DNA from: VBAU01 sp036005185
GTDB taxonomy: Bacteria; Bacteroidota; Bacteroidia; Chitinophagales; Chitinophagaceae
Assembly (NCBI GenBank): GCA_036005185.1
Contig: DASYQS010000049.1
Location: 124,001-188,000, forward strand
DNA length: 64,000 nucleotides
Reading direction: 5' to 3'
In this document: positions 17,307-25,414 of the stretch, one piece after another
How positions within the stretch are numbered: position 1 is the stretch's first letter
Layout of the letters: each line of letters starts with the position of its first letter
The notes under the pieces: model-generated
Told to the model about the DNA's origin: nothing
The model's database searches: none
What the model saw: the letters and a program-made list of their open reading frames with translations, nothing else
Translations under genes and position numbers: made by a program

Positions 17307-19025
17307 ATGGCGGAAGCAATACTGATGCCCCGATTGAGCGATACGATGACTGAAGGAGTGATCGCTGAATGGCATAAAAAAGTGGGTGACAAAGTGAAGA
17401 AAGGTGATCTGCTTGCTGAAATTGAAACAGATAAAGCCACCATGGAACTGGAGAGCTATAAAGATGGCACTTTGCTGCATATTGGCACAGATAAAGGTGG
17501 GAAGCTACAAGTAAACGACCTGCTTGCAATCATTGGTCAACCTGGTGAAGATATTTCGACATTATTAAAGGGACAAGGTTCAGGCAACAAGCCCACCAGT
17601 GCCGGAGGGGATGCGGCACAAGAACAAAAAACGAAAGCAGCGAGCGACAAAAAACAAGAAGTTAAACAAGCAACAGCAACGAACCAGCAAACAGCAACCA
17701 GCACCCAACAACCAGCAACAAGTAGCCAGCAATCCATTGACCCCTCAAAAATGGAAGAGGTTGTGTTAATGCCCCGATTGAGCGATACAATGACTGAAGG
17801 TGTGATCGCAAGCTGGCAGAAAAATGTGGGCGACACAGTAAAAAAGGGAGATGTGCTGGCAGAAATTGAAACCGATAAAGCCACTATGGAGTTGGAGAGC
17901 TATAAAAATGGAACTCTTTTATATATCGGCGCTCAACAAGGTGAAAAGATCGCTGTAAATGAGTTGCTGTGCATAATCGGTGAAAAAGGAAAGGTGAATG
18001 TAGATGCGATAGTAAACGCGGCTAAAACACAAGGCACAAGTGACAAGGAACAAGGAGCAGGAAACAAGGAACAAGATACAAGCAACAAGCCACAAGAAAA
18101 TATTAAACAAGAGACCACTAGCCAACAAGCAGCGACAAACGGTCGAATCAAAGCTTCGCCGCTTGCTAAAAAATTAGCTGCAGAAAAAGGAATTGACCTG
18201 CACAAAGTTCATGGAACAGGTGATGGCGGAAGAATTACAAAAGAAGATATTGATAATTATAAAGAGGTTGCAATTGAAAGCAGAGAAAGTACGGCAAAGC
18301 AACCCGAAACTGCTAAATATATTCCGTCTGCACCAGTAGGCAAAGAAAGCTTTGAGGAATTTCCGGTTTCACAAATGCGGAAAACAATTGCAAAGCGCTT
18401 GGTCGAAAGCAAATTTACTGCCCCTCATTTTTATCTTACCATGTCGATCGATATGGATAAAGCTGTAGAGAGCCGTACAAAACTAAATGAAACAAGTCCG
18501 GTAAAAATTTCATTTAATGATATTGTGCTTAAGGCTTGCGCTGTTGCTTTAAAAAAACATCCGGCGGTAAACAGCAGTTGGCTCGATGATAAAATACGCC
18601 GCAATTACCATATACATATTGGTGTAGCCGTAGCTGTAGAAGAAGGCTTGCTGGTTCCTGTGGTAAGGTTTGCCGATACAAAATCACTTTCACAAATAGC
18701 TGTTGAAGTAAAAGAGTTTGCACAAAAAGCAAAAGATAAAAAATTACAGCCAAAAGATTGGGAAGGAAACACTTTCACCATTTCAAATTTGGGTATGTTT
18801 GGCATTGACGAATTTACAGCGATAATAAATCCCCCGGATTCTTGCATACTTGCTATCGGAGGCATTCAGCAAGTGCCTGTTGTAAAAGAAGGTCAAATAA
18901 AAATCGGGAATGTAATGAAGGTAACCATGAGTTGTGATCATCGCGTAGTAGATGGAGCTACAGGAGCTGCATTTCTACAAACATTGAAAGGGTTGCTTGA
19001 AGAACCTTTAAGAATGCTCGTTTGA
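17307..19025 (+). CDS. pdhC: Pyruvate dehydrogenase E2, dihydrolipoamide acetyltransferase
   Basis: This is the core of the pyruvate dehydrogenase complex, moving acetyl groups from lipoate to CoA. The 572 residues comprise two lipoyl domains (about 2-80 and 149-228), each with the lipoylated lysine in ETDKATMELESYK, then a peripheral subunit-binding domain (ASPLAKKLAAEKGIDL near 284) and the catalytic domain with SCDHRVVDGATGAAFL near the C-terminus. The two linkers are unusually rich in Q, A, T, N and K. At the DNA level they are heptameric arrays (CCAGCAA and ACAAGGA classes). E1 and E3 genes are not in the window. The gene is monocistronic, with TAATTTCG at about 17270 as a possible -7 box. 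Confidence 0.95.
   Translation: MAEAILMPRLSDTMTEGVIAEWHKKVGDKVKKGDLLAEIETDKATMELESYKDGTLLHIGTDKGGKLQVNDLLAIIGQPGEDISTLLKGQGSGNKPTSAGGDAAQEQKTKAASDKKQEVKQATATNQQTATSTQQPATSSQQSIDPSKMEEVVLMPRLSDTMTEGVIASWQKNVGDTVKKGDVLAEIETDKATMELESYKNGTLLYIGAQQGEKIAVNELLCIIGEKGKVNVDAIVNAAKTQGTSDKEQGAGNKEQDTSNKPQENIKQETTSQQAATNGRIKASPLAKKLAAEKGIDLHKVHGTGDGGRITKEDIDNYKEVAIESRESTAKQPETAKYIPSAPVGKESFEEFPVSQMRKTIAKRLVESKFTAPHFYLTMSIDMDKAVESRTKLNETSPVKISFNDIVLKACAVALKKHPAVNSSWLDDKIRRNYHIHIGVAVAVEEGLLVPVVRFADTKSLSQIAVEVKEFAQKAKDKKLQPKDWEGNTFTISNLGMFGIDEFTAIINPPDSCILAIGGIQQVPVVKEGQIKIGNVMKVTMSCDHRVVDGATGAAFLQTLKGLLEEPLRMLV
17663..17743 (+). repeat. Heptameric repeats encoding the first pdhC linker
   Basis: Units such as ACAAGCA, ACAGCAA, CCAGCAA and CAAGTAG follow one another with a 7-base period for about 80 bases. 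They translate into the Q/A/T/S-rich linker between the two lipoyl domains. The CCAGCAA unit is the complement of the CTGGTTA-class repeats found between genes near 5840 and 55262. Confidence 0.65.
18027..18096 (+). repeat. Heptameric repeats encoding the second pdhC linker
   Basis: About nine units of the ACAAGGA class (ACAAGTG, ACAAGGA, ACAAGGA, GCAGGAA, ACAAGGA, ACAAGAT, ACAAGCA and so on) form the linker between lipoyl domain 2 and the subunit-binding domain. The same class appears in lpxB at 49455. Confidence 0.7.
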
Positions 19026-19143
19026 CGCTTAGATAGTAATTTGACTAAGTATTATTTCTTACACTTTCATTTTTTTTCCTGAAAGATTTACTTTCGTATA
19101 AAATTCATATTTATTTAGCCGTTCTAATGCAAATTACCCTACT

Positions 19144-19365
19144 ATGAGAGACCAAGACCTTGAGCCTAAATTTTCATGGCCGATCGCTTTTTTTATTACA
19201 GGCATTTCCTTTATTGCATTCTTCTTTATTTTTGAAAAATTAAATGATGCCCTCCCTGTCATTTTTTTATGGATCGGCATAGCAACTCTTACATTAGCTA
19301 TTATTTCTGGCATTGGGTCTCTATTCATAAAACGCCGGCCCGGCTCTCAGCGCACCAAAAAGTAG
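19144..19365 (+). CDS. Small two-helix membrane protein
   Basis: A 73-residue protein with two hydrophobic segments, WPIAFFITGISFIAFFFIF (about 12-32) and VIFLWIGIATLTLAIISGIG (about 39-60), and a basic C-terminus rich in R and K. No family recognised. Its stop codon lies two bases from the stop codon of the convergent phosphoesterase gene. Coding is supported by the clean membrane pattern and the intact frame, but not by any known relative. Confidence 0.6.
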   Translation: MRDQDLEPKFSWPIAFFITGISFIAFFFIFEKLNDALPVIFLWIGIATLTLAIISGIGSLFIKRRPGSQRTKK

Positions 19366-19366
19366 A

Positions 19367-21223
19367 TTAATAACTCACCTCCAGCAACGCAAGTTTTCCA
19401 TCCATCGTCGAAGCAATAATATGGCGTTTATCTATTACTCGAACTGTATTTACCATTGAATTATCGATTTTATGAGCCCAGATAATCTTTTGCTGTAAAG
19501 GATCCAGGCAATACACTACACCGTTTTTTGTTCCAAAGAAAACTAATCCGTCTTTTTCAATCAGCATAGACGGCACATGTTCATAACCAAAACCGCAATT
19601 CATTTTCCAAAAGGGATGCTGAGGCTCACGGCTGGCAAGATAAGCCACAATAGTATCTTGCATCGTTTTGCCGTAAACCATTTTTCCATCGTTTGAAATT
19701 CCGATTGATTCACGCACAGAAGCTTCGTTATTTCGCCAAATGGTTTTACCATTATTCGCATCAATGGCTGAAAGAAAGCGGTCCGGTGCAACCACATACA
19801 CTATACCATCATAAGCAACAGGTATGCATGCTGCGGGCGAGTAATTAATAACAGATGAACCATTATTCCACTTCCAGTTTAAATTTCCATTGCTCCGGTT
19901 TAAAGCGTAGAGATTTTTATCCCAAGCTCCAAAGATCACATGGTTATAGTATAATAACGGTGTGCTAACAACTGGCCCTTCCAAACCAGTGAACCGCCAA
20001 ATAATATTTCCCGAGTTTATATTGAGTGCATAAAATGAGAGATCACTGCCTCCGATAAAAACAGTATCCCCATATATAGCAGGTGATCCCAATACAGAAG
20101 CTTTGGTTTCCATTTTCCATACAAGTATCCCTTTATTTACAGAAAAACAATACACACCATCATCGGAGCCAACAACCAGTTTGTTTTTTGATACCGCAGG
20201 GGACGAAAAAATAGAACCTTTAGTTTGGTTTGACCATCTTAGTTTTCCCTTTTTCATTGTAATGGCAAACACTTCACCGTTCTGATTGCCAACAATCACA
20301 AGATTATTTGAAACAGCGGGCGTGGAAATAATATTAGCGTCAGACGAATAGATCCATTTTTCTTTTACTCGTAAATATTTCTGATTGATGCTGTAGTCGG
20401 GGCGTATATATTTCTTTGTTGTATCGTATCGCAAAGACGTATGATTTCGAATATCTACAGCCGTCCATGACGACAATGTTTCAACACCGGGCCTGCGTTC
20501 TGCATAAATAATAGAATCATTTCTTATATCCACAATATTAAAACCGCCGACATCTGCCTTTGCACGCAAATTGGAACGGCCCATTACACCAGGAATGCCT
20601 TCAAAATTTAAAGCTTTGTTTGCATGACCATGTCCGCATAAAATAGCAAGAGTATTGTATTGCTTTAACCTGTCTGTTATTTCATACCAATTATCCAGAC
20701 TATTGTCAATGGGATAATGATTTAAAAAGATAAGAGGCTGATCATGGGATGTTTTTTTTAACACTTCATTAAGCCATACAATAGCATCGCGCGGCACATG
20801 GCCGTCACTCATTCTTACATAGGGGCCGGAGGCGCAGCCAATAAAGCGAATTCCATTGTAATCAAACAAAAACTTATCATTGCCAAATGTTTTGACAAAA
20901 CTTACGCCACCACTTTCACTCCACCCACTATCATGATTTCCGGGTATGATATAATATTTTACTTGCAGGCTATCTAAAATTTGTTTTGCTCGTTTTAATT
21001 GTTCATTTGTTCCGAGTTCAGTAATATCGCCGGTAATGACAACAAATGCTATATCACTCATACTATTGATATCTGCAATCGTTCTTCTTAAATCTTCTTC
21101 AGCCTTGCCGTCTGGGGAGCCTATGTGGGTGTCGCTGATATGAATGAAACGAAAAGGCCTTATTTGGGCATGCAAAAGAAAAGCAATTGAAAGCAAGCCA
21201 ATTAGAGAGAATAATTTCCTCAT
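19367..21223 (-). CDS. Secreted metallophosphoesterase fused to a PQQ-type beta-propeller
   Basis: A 618-residue protein with a signal peptide (to LLHA). The calcineurin-like phosphoesterase domain covers about residues 22-225, with metal ligands in HISDTHIG, VITGDITELG, IPGNHDSGW, FLNHYPID and LCGHGHAN. The second half (about 285-618) is a beta-propeller of PQQ-like repeats: seven or so blades with GxVYCL or NLYALN and W-containing strands such as KGKLRWSNQTKGSIFSSPAV. The quinoprotein ligands of true PQQ dehydrogenases are not obvious, so the propeller probably serves as a binding platform. Expected in the periplasm or outside. Its substrate is unknown. It is divergent from the prenyltransferase gene. 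Confidence 0.85.
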   Translation of the reverse strand: MRKLFSLIGLLSIAFLLHAQIRPFRFIHISDTHIGSPDGKAEEDLRRTIADINSMSDIAFVVITGDITELGTNEQLKRAKQILDSLQVKYYIIPGNHDSGWSESGGVSFVKTFGNDKFLFDYNGIRFIGCASGPYVRMSDGHVPRDAIVWLNEVLKKTSHDQPLIFLNHYPIDNSLDNWYEITDRLKQYNTLAILCGHGHANKALNFEGIPGVMGRSNLRAKADVGGFNIVDIRNDSIIYAERRPGVETLSSWTAVDIRNHTSLRYDTTKKYIRPDYSINQKYLRVKEKWIYSSDANIISTPAVSNNLVIVGNQNGEVFAITMKKGKLRWSNQTKGSIFSSPAVSKNKLVVGSDDGVYCFSVNKGILVWKMETKASVLGSPAIYGDTVFIGGSDLSFYALNINSGNIIWRFTGLEGPVVSTPLLYYNHVIFGAWDKNLYALNRSNGNLNWKWNNGSSVINYSPAACIPVAYDGIVYVVAPDRFLSAIDANNGKTIWRNNEASVRESIGISNDGKMVYGKTMQDTIVAYLASREPQHPFWKMNCGFGYEHVPSMLIEKDGLVFFGTKNGVVYCLDPLQQKIIWAHKIDNSMVNTVRVIDKRHIIASTMDGKLALLEVSY

Positions 21224-21315
21224 AGCAGCAAGTTAAAAACTATTGCTTAATAAAGTACAGTATCTCGAAATATCATAAAGCCGCACAAAAGAATAAAATA
21301 ATCATAACTTTCATT

Positions 21316-22179
21316 ATGCTTCGTCCTTCAACCATACAATTGCTCCGTTTTCATTTTTCATTTTTCCTTTTACCTGTTTATTTGTTTGCGCTAAGCCAGT
21401 TACCTCAAATAGACTGGCGTGACGCCGCAATTGTTTTTTTTGTTTTGCACATTCTTGTTTACCCATCCAGCAATGGTTATAATTCTTATATGGATAGAGA
21501 CAAAACTCCGATTGGAGGTTTAAAGAATCCTATGCAACCTCTGAAAGAATTATTTTTTGTAACTCTTGTAATGGATATTACGGCTGTTGCCATAGGATGC
21601 ATAGTAAGCTTGTATTTTGCTGCCGGAGTATTGTTATACATTCTTGCTTCAAGAGCATATAGTTATCGCGGCATTCGTTTAAAAAAATATCCTGTGCTTG
21701 GTTATTTAACCGTAATGATCTTTCAAGGAGCTTTAATATTTTTTATTTCTTATCATGGAAGCAGCATCGATAAAAGACTTAATGCGCCATTGTTCGCCAC
21801 ACTAGCGGCAGCTTGTTTGATTGGAGGCTACTATCCGCTTACACAAATTTATCAGCATGTTGAGGATCGTGGAGACGACGTAACCACCATTAGCATGCTT
21901 TTAGGAAAGCGGGGAACTTTTATGTTTTGTGGCGGCATTTTTGCAGCAGCAACCCTGTTGATGTTTGCAACGTTTTATTATCAGCAAGAGCTTCGTTCTT
22001 TTTATATTTTCCTGGTCTGCATGCTGCCAATGGTTTTATTTTTTTTGCAATGGGCAGTAAAAGTGTGGAAAAATGAAGCAGAAGCGAATTTTAAAAATAG
22101 TTTATGGATGAATGTTCTTGCCTCGGGTTGCACTGCCATTTGTTTTTTGATATTAATAATTCTACGATCAATTGAGTAA
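21316..22179 (+). CDS. UbiA family prenyltransferase
   Basis: An integral membrane protein of 287 residues with eight or nine hydrophobic segments. UbiA enzymes attach isoprenoid chains to aromatic acceptors using two Asp-rich motifs. Here the first is NGYNSYMDRDKTPIGG near residue 53 and the second is HVEDRGDDVTT near residue 181. The first differs from the textbook NDxxDxxxD, so specificity is uncertain. It is the first gene of a tight cluster with a type III polyketide synthase (overlapping by 8 bases), a methyltransferase and an FAD oxidoreductase. This context suggests prenylation of a resorcinol-type polyketide. Confidence 0.82.
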   Translation: MLRPSTIQLLRFHFSFFLLPVYLFALSQLPQIDWRDAAIVFFVLHILVYPSSNGYNSYMDRDKTPIGGLKNPMQPLKELFFVTLVMDITAVAIGCIVSLYFAAGVLLYILASRAYSYRGIRLKKYPVLGYLTVMIFQGALIFFISYHGSSIDKRLNAPLFATLAAACLIGGYYPLTQIYQHVEDRGDDVTTISMLLGKRGTFMFCGGIFAAATLLMFATFYYQQELRSFYIFLVCMLPMVLFFLQWAVKVWKNEAEANFKNSLWMNVLASGCTAICFLILIILRSIE

Positions 22180-23257
22180 GATCATTTCCATAGGAACGGC
22201 GTTACCCGCATACAAGCATAAACAGAAGGATATACAAAAATTCATGGAACTGGTATTTGCCATGGATACAACTGAAAATAGGAAACTTAAATTCTTATAT
22301 CATCATAGTGGCATCGATTACCGGTATTCCGTAATTCCCGATTACAGCCGTGAAATACAGGATTGGAAATTTTATCCCCAAAGTGAAAATCTTGAACCAT
22401 TCCCTTCGCTTGAACAGCGCATGGCATTGTTCAATAAACATGCAGCCTCTCTTTCTGTGGCAGCTATTCGCAATTGCATCAACGGTTTTGTACCGAGCAA
22501 CAAGATTACTCATCTTATAACCGTAAGCTGCACCGGCATGAGCGCTCCTGGCCTTGATTTGCAGATCATGGAATTGATGGACCTGCCGAAAAATATTTAT
22601 CGCACCTCTATAAATTTTATGGGCTGCTATGCTGCTATTCATGCATTAAAAATGGCAGACGCTATATGCAAAAATGAAAAAAAGGCCAAGGTGCTGATCA
22701 CTTGCACCGAATTATGCACTTTGCATTTTCAGAAAGAAGCCACCATGGATAATATCGCGTCTTCATTATTATTTGGGGATGGCGCCGCTGCAGTATTGAT
22801 AACGGCTGATGATGATAAAGAAAAAGGAATAAGGCTTGATCACTTTTATTCTGAGGTGATCACGAGAGGAAAAAAAGATATGGCTTGGGAACTGTCTTCC
22901 TCCGGTTTTTTAATGACATTGAGCGGCTATGTTCCTGAACTGCTTGAAAAAGATTTTAGCCCATTTGTAACGAGAGCATTGAGCAAATCCGGAATTAAAA
23001 AAGAAAAAATTACACATTGGTGCATTCACCCCGGCGGCAAAAGAATACTTGATGCCATACACAAAAGCCTTGAACTGGCAAATGGAGGGCTAAATAATTG
23101 TTATGATGTGCTAAAGGACCACGGGAACATGTCGTCAGTAACAATATTGTTTGTGTTAAAAAAAATCATGTCTTCTTCCTTAGCAAAAGATGAAAAGATT
23201 TTTGGTGCGGCCTTTGGTCCAGGGCTTACTATGGAAACTTTTGTTGCAGCTAGTTAG
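22172..23257 (+). CDS. Type III polyketide synthase (chalcone synthase-like)
   Basis: A homodimeric ketosynthase that extends an acyl-CoA with malonyl-CoA and cyclises the product. The 361-residue protein has the complete catalytic triad: Cys120 in ITVSCTGMSAPG, His286 in HWCIHPGGKR and Asn319 in KDHGNMSS. FGDGAAAVL is the family's conserved loop. The start is a TTG at 22172 that overlaps the end of the prenyltransferase gene, giving the expected SKIISIGTALPAYKHKQ N-terminus. Bacterial relatives make alkylresorcinols, alkylpyrones or phloroglucinols. The methyltransferase and flavoprotein next door parallel the Streptomyces srs alkylquinone operon. The starter unit cannot be read from sequence. 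Confidence 0.92.
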   Translation: MSKIISIGTALPAYKHKQKDIQKFMELVFAMDTTENRKLKFLYHHSGIDYRYSVIPDYSREIQDWKFYPQSENLEPFPSLEQRMALFNKHAASLSVAAIRNCINGFVPSNKITHLITVSCTGMSAPGLDLQIMELMDLPKNIYRTSINFMGCYAAIHALKMADAICKNEKKAKVLITCTELCTLHFQKEATMDNIASSLLFGDGAAAVLITADDDKEKGIRLDHFYSEVITRGKKDMAWELSSSGFLMTLSGYVPELLEKDFSPFVTRALSKSGIKKEKITHWCIHPGGKRILDAIHKSLELANGGLNNCYDVLKDHGNMSSVTILFVLKKIMSSSLAKDEKIFGAAFGPGLTMETFVAAS

Positions 23258-23294
23258 GCATTTATTATTATGTACCAAACCGCAGTACTTCTAT

Positions 23295-23365
23295 TAGGCT
23301 TGAGTTGCCTGCCTGTCGGTAGGCAGTCGTCACACACTTGTACCTTAGTTTCGCTAATCAGCAGA
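23295..23365. repeat. GC-rich palindromic intergenic repeat, copy 2
   Basis: The hairpin at 23309-23326 has arms CTGCCT and AGGCAG around GTCGGT. The right flank ends in CGCTAATCAGC, like the flanks of the copies at 6038 and 48803. It lies between the polyketide synthase and methyltransferase genes, so the transcript of the biosynthetic cluster would carry it. Confidence 0.7.
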
Positions 23366-23385
23366 TACGATATTAACCTAAGAAC

Positions 23386-24093
23386 TTGAATTTCTCCAAG
23401 CGATCATACGAAAAAGAGCTGCTGGACAGAGATGATATTCCGTTTGATGATATTAAACAGAATATGAAGGAGCTTGATTACATCAATACTAATTTGGGAG
23501 GCCATCGAATTACTTTAGGAGCTTTAAAAGCCATGGTCAAAAACATAAAGAATAAATTAAATGGAGAAAAAATTTCAATTCTCGAAATAGGCTGTGGCGG
23601 TGGTGATAATTTAAGAGTAATAAAAAATTACTGCAGCAAGAAAAATATCCCTGTTCAGCTATCGGGTGTTGACATCAATCGTCATTGCATTGACTTCGCC
23701 ATGTCGAGAAGAGAAAATGAAGACATCCTTTTTCTTTCGTCAGATTACAAATTGATAAAGCTTGAGCAGAAGCCTGATATTATTTTCTGTTCCTTGTTCT
23801 GTCATCATTTTAGGGATGAAGAGATTATTTATATGCTGAACTGGATGAAAGAGAGCTCCAATATTGGTTTTTTTATAAATGATCTTCACCGACACCCCTT
23901 TGCCTATTACTCAATAAAATGGCTGACTCATTTTTTTTCAAAAAGCTATTTGGTGAAAAATGACGCTCCGCTAAGCGTAATGCGAGGTTTCAAAAAAAAG
24001 GAATTTAAAAATCTTAATATTCAATCCTCAATATTTAATGCTCAAATAAAATGGAAATGGGCCTTTCGATGGTTAATAATTGTTCAGCATTAA
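23386..24093 (+). CDS. SAM-dependent methyltransferase of the polyketide cluster
   Basis: A 235-residue class I methyltransferase. The SAM-binding motif I is ILEIGCGGGDNLR near residue 64, followed by the acidic end of strand 2 in LSGVDINRHCI and by PDIIFCSLFCHHF at motif II. It starts with TTG at 23386, which keeps the RSYEKELLDRDDIPFDDI segment typical of this group. The next in-frame ATG is 26 codons later and would remove it. Placed between the type III synthase and the FAD enzyme, it probably methylates the polyketide on oxygen or carbon. Near its C-terminus the NIQSSIFNAQ segment is encoded by a heptameric repeat. Confidence 0.85.
   Translation: MNFSKRSYEKELLDRDDIPFDDIKQNMKELDYINTNLGGHRITLGALKAMVKNIKNKLNGEKISILEIGCGGGDNLRVIKNYCSKKNIPVQLSGVDINRHCIDFAMSRRENEDILFLSSDYKLIKLEQKPDIIFCSLFCHHFRDEEIIYMLNWMKESSNIGFFINDLHRHPFAYYSIKWLTHFFSKSYLVKNDAPLSVMRGFKKKEFKNLNIQSSIFNAQIKWKWAFRWLIIVQH
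24017..24044 (+). repeat. In-frame heptameric repeat, TTCAATA class, methyltransferase C-terminus
   Basis: Four units, ATATTCA, ATCCTCA, ATATTTA, ATGCTCA, are read in frame about 15 codons before the stop. The same class recurs 500 bases downstream inside the FAD oxidoreductase gene. Confidence 0.7.
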
Positions 24094-24098
24094 AATAA

Positions 24099-25283
24099 AT
24101 GAATAAAGACCATCCTAATAAAATGAGTGTCTCAAAGCTATCTTTAGAGAGTTTGGAGGTTTACGATGTCGCCATTGTTGGGGGTGGTCTCGCTGGCCTT
24201 GCTTTAAGTATTCAATGCGCTAAAGCGGGTTACAAAACCATTTTATTTGAAAAAGAAAAATATCCCTTTCATAAGGTTTGTGGCGAATATATCAGTTTGG
24301 AAAGTTGGAATTTTTTGCAAGATTTAGGTGTTCCTCTAAGTGAAATGGATCTGCCGGTAATAAGAAGATTGCTTGTTACAGCCCCGAACGGAAAAGAACT
24401 TGAACAAGACCTGCCATTAGGGGGGTTTGGTATCAGCAGATACAAACTTGATGCGATGTTAGCTGAAATAGCAAGGCGTAGTGGAGTTGAACTAATGGAG
24501 GCAATGAAGGTGAATAATGTTTCATTCGATGAAGAAATATTCAATGTTCAATATTCAATATCCAATGTTCAATGCAAGGTATCAGCGGGAACATTTGGAA
24601 AACGAAGCAATCTTGATATAAAATGGAAACGAAGGTTTATTTTGGAAAAACCAAATAAGTTGAATAATTATATCGGCGTAAAATATCACATCAAAACCAA
24701 ATGGCCCAGCGACCTTATTGCGCTGCATAATTTTGAAAATGGCTATTGCGGTATTTCCCAAATTGAAGAAGAAAAATATTGTCTTTGCTATTTGACTACC
24801 GCAAAAAATCTTGAAAAGGAAAGCAACTCTATCCCCCAAATGGAAAAACAAATACTCCATCAAAACCCTCACCTTAAAAAAATTTTTTCGACTTCCGAAA
24901 TACTATATGAACAACCTGCTATTATCTCCCAAATCAGCTTTGCAAAAAAAACTCAAGTCCAGGATCATGTGCTGATGATTGGCGATGCAGCCGGCATGAT
25001 CACTCCGCTTTGCGGAAATGGCATGAGCATGGCCTTGCATGGAAGTAAAATAGCGTTTGAGCAAATTCATCTTTTCTTGCAAAAAAAAATCCCCCGCTGG
25101 CAAATGGAACAGGATTATGCCAATAACTGGCAAAAGCAGTTTGGCAAAAGATTAAGAACAGGAAGAATGATCCAGCGATTTTTTGGAAACCCGATCTTAT
25201 CTGATCTTCTTATTTTCGCGCTGAAACCTTTTCCTCGGCTCGTTGACAAACTAATCGCACAAACACATGGTCAGCCATTTTAA
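24099..25283 (+). CDS. FAD-dependent oxidoreductase (geranylgeranyl reductase / group A monooxygenase type)
   Basis: A 394-residue flavoprotein. The dinucleotide-binding motif is VAIVGGGLAGLALSIQ near residue 27. The second FAD-binding region is MIGDAAGMITPLCGNGMS near 291, followed by a helix-rich C-terminus. A second possible start is the ATG at 24123. As the last gene of the cluster it may hydroxylate the aromatic ring, like SrsC in Streptomyces, or reduce a prenyl chain. Sequence alone does not decide. Just after DEEI (about residue 148) a segment FNVQYSISNVQC is encoded by five perfect-period heptamers. It looks like an insertion, because the usual conserved AGTFGKRSNLDI follows straight after it. 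Confidence 0.85.
   Translation: MNKDHPNKMSVSKLSLESLEVYDVAIVGGGLAGLALSIQCAKAGYKTILFEKEKYPFHKVCGEYISLESWNFLQDLGVPLSEMDLPVIRRLLVTAPNGKELEQDLPLGGFGISRYKLDAMLAEIARRSGVELMEAMKVNNVSFDEEIFNVQYSISNVQCKVSAGTFGKRSNLDIKWKRRFILEKPNKLNNYIGVKYHIKTKWPSDLIALHNFENGYCGISQIEEEKYCLCYLTTAKNLEKESNSIPQMEKQILHQNPHLKKIFSTSEILYEQPAIISQISFAKKTQVQDHVLMIGDAAGMITPLCGNGMSMALHGSKIAFEQIHLFLQKKIPRWQMEQDYANNWQKQFGKRLRTGRMIQRFFGNPILSDLLIFALKPFPRLVDKLIAQTHGQPF
24540..24574 (+). repeat. In-frame heptameric repeat inside the FAD oxidoreductase
   Basis: Five consecutive units: TTCAATG, TTCAATA, TTCAATA, TCCAATG, TTCAATG. They have an exact 7-base period over 35 bases and are translated in frame. Confidence 0.85.
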
Positions 25284-25368
25284 AATAGATTCTATATAAA
25301 TTTCTTCCTTTAAAACATGAAACAATAGCTGGGAATGGAAGATTTTTTAAAAAAGGCCAATAGTAAAC

Positions 25369-25410
25369 TTTCAAAAAGTTTTGAAAATTCGGAAAATATA
25401 TTTACTTTAG
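25369..25410 (+). promoter_or_regulatory. Promoter and palindromic operator of the gbsR-like gene
   Basis: A perfect palindrome with 8-base arms TTTCAAAA and TTTTGAAA (25369-25386) overlaps the -33 element TTTG (25380-25383). After 19 bases comes TACTTTAG, close to TAnnTTTG. The start codon is only four bases further on. The layout suggests autorepression and a leaderless transcript. Confidence 0.6.
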
Positions 25411-25414
25411 CCTC

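Noticed and set aside
22172..22179. The overlap of the UbiA and polyketide synthase genes as a frameshift fusion
   Set aside because: The TTG start gives the normal synthase N-terminus and the prenyltransferase ends normally. An 8-base overlap is ordinary translational coupling.
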